Assembly: GCA_036742665.1 (NCBI GenBank)
Contig: DAINQP010000286.1
Span: 1-5,699 of the forward strand
Length of the DNA: 5,699 nucleotides
Direction: 5' to 3'
Source of the DNA: Gp6-AA40 sp036742665
GTDB taxonomy: Bacteria > Acidobacteriota > Vicinamibacteria > Vicinamibacterales > UBA2999
In this document: positions 4,881-5,699 of the stretch, in pieces
How positions within the stretch are numbered: position 1 is the first letter of the stretch
Layout: every line of letters starts with the position of its first letter
Notes under the pieces: generated by a model
The model's database searches: none
Told to the model about the DNA's origin: nothing
The model's input: only the letters and a program-made list of their open reading frames with translations
Made by a program: the position numbers and the translations under genes

Positions 4881-5699
4881 ATGAACCAGGCTGATACCGC
4901 GTGGATGCTGATATCGACAGCGCTTGTGCTGTTGATGACGCCTGCGCTCGCGTTCTTCTATGGCGGCCTTGCCCGCTCCAAGAATGCGCTCAATACCATG
5001 ATGATGAGTTTCATCTCGCTCGGCTTCGTCGGCGTGGCGTGGGCGCTCATCGGCTATACGCTGGCGTTCTCCGGCGCCAACAAGTGGCTCGGCGATCTCT
5101 CGAACGTCTTTCTGAACGGTGTCGGTCTCGAGGCCAAAGGCACGATCCCGCACATGCTGTTCATGGCATTCCAGGGGACGTTCTGCATCATCACTGCGGC
5201 GCTCATCTCGGGTGCCATCATCGAGCGTATGCGTTTCTCGGCCTACGTCGCGTTCATCACCATCTGGGCGATCGCGATCTACGCGCCGATCGCGCACTGG
5301 GTATGGGGCGGTGGTTGGCTTGCCCAGCTCGGGGCGTGGGATTTTGCCGGCGGTACGGTGGTGCACGTGAACGCGGCCGCCGCCGCGTTCGTGGCCGCGC
5401 TCGTCATCGGCAAGCGCAGCGACTACCGCTCCTCGTCGATTCTTCCGCATAACGTGCCGTTCGTGCTGCTCGGTGCCGGTCTTCTGTGGTTTGGCTGGTT
5501 CGGATTCAACGCCGGCAGCGCGCTGGCGGCGAGTCCGCAGGCGGGCCTCGCATTCGTGACGACGATGCTCGCGCCGGCGGCGACGCTGGTGGTGTGGACG
5601 ATTCTCGATGCCGTGCGCACCGGCAAGCCGACCAGCGTCGGCTGCGCGACAGCGATCGTTGTCGGCCTGGTTGCGATTAGGCCGGCCGCGGGCTACATC
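4881..5699 (+). CDS. amt: Amt-family ammonium transporter (3' truncated by window edge)
   Basis: An inner-membrane trimeric channel that takes up ammonium. The frame from ATG 4881 stays open for 273 codons and leaves the window without a stop; about two thirds of a typical protein is present. Seen: N-terminal WMLISTALVLLMTPALAFFYGGLARSKN (8-35), then regularly spaced hydrophobic helices, IAHWVWGGGWLA (137-148), DFAGGTVVHVNA (154-165) and WFGFNAGSA (206-214). By a constant offset of 6 from E. coli AmtB, the pore residues are present: gate Phe101 and Phe209, site Trp142 and Ser213, Asp154, and the first pore histidine His162. The second pore histidine lies beyond the edge. No cleavable signal peptide is apparent; the N-terminus leads directly into helix 1. 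Ala replaces the usual Gly in TPGLAFFYGG. Near the edge the conserved ITPAAGY motif reads IRPAAGY (Arg267). A PII protein gene often follows amt but cannot be seen here. Confidence 0.95.
   Translation, partial: MNQADTAWMLISTALVLLMTPALAFFYGGLARSKNALNTMMMSFISLGFVGVAWALIGYTLAFSGANKWLGDLSNVFLNGVGLEAKGTIPHMLFMAFQGTFCIITAALISGAIIERMRFSAYVAFITIWAIAIYAPIAHWVWGGGWLAQLGAWDFAGGTVVHVNAAAAAFVAALVIGKRSDYRSSSILPHNVPFVLLGAGLLWFGWFGFNAGSALAASPQAGLAFVTTMLAPAATLVVWTILDAVRTGKPTSVGCATAIVVGLVAIRPAAGYI

Noticed and set aside
4556..4882. 108-codon - strand frame in the divergent intergenic region
   Set aside because: It runs through the promoter and palindromes and ends within the EF-G-like upstream region, with no ribosome-binding site or recognisable motif.
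4691..4894. 67-codon frame before amt starting at GTG
   Set aside because: It has no ribosome-binding site and overlaps the Amt start and its ribosome-binding site in another phase. Its proline-rich product matches nothing I recognise.

Overview
The window is ordinary bacterial chromosome: GC-rich DNA holding translation and transcription core genes plus one transport gene. Gene order, an RpoA of typical bacterial type, a zinc-type ribosomal protein S4, an EF-G2-class elongation factor and a long basic tail on L17 together suggest a GC-rich, non-proteobacterial lineage. Acidobacteriota (Vicinamibacteria-like) is my best guess, by inference only. Both ends cut through genes, so this is probably an internal slice or a short metagenomic contig.

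Layout. Positions 1-2325 (+ strand) are the distal end of the alpha ribosomal-protein operon: rpsD (S4, 5' end missing), rpoA (RNA polymerase alpha) and rplQ (L17). The rpsD-rpoA spacer is densely self-complementary and can be drawn as an H-type pseudoknot followed by a small hairpin just before the rpoA ribosome-binding site. The rpoA-rplQ spacer carries a degenerate 7-bp tandem repeat (GCATTGA) running almost up to the rplQ start. The operon ends in a textbook intrinsic terminator at 2347-2375.

Convergent to it on the - strand is a full-length EF-G-like GTPase (4476-2386). It has a strong AGGAGG ribosome-binding site and a good sigma70-type promoter at 4524-4553. A 404-bp divergent intergenic region (4477-4880) follows. 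It holds that promoter, a 7-6-7 palindrome abutting its -35 box, a second 7-6-7 palindrome over a weak candidate promoter facing the other way, and a 13-bp near-perfect direct repeat.

From 4881 to the right edge on the + strand lies the first 273 codons of an Amt-family ammonium transporter. It has no stop inside the window and so is easily missed by closed-ORF calling. Nearly all pore residues that can be checked are canonical, but conserved positions are altered in the last ~45 bases, which may reflect sequence error at the edge.

How they work together: S4, L17 and alpha are co-produced components of the ribosome and RNA polymerase, and the EF-G-like factor acts on the ribosome. The Amt gene is a separate nitrogen-uptake unit that shares only the intergenic region. 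I found no mobile element, CRISPR, tRNA or rRNA, and no clear novel multi-gene system. The most unusual material is in the spacers.
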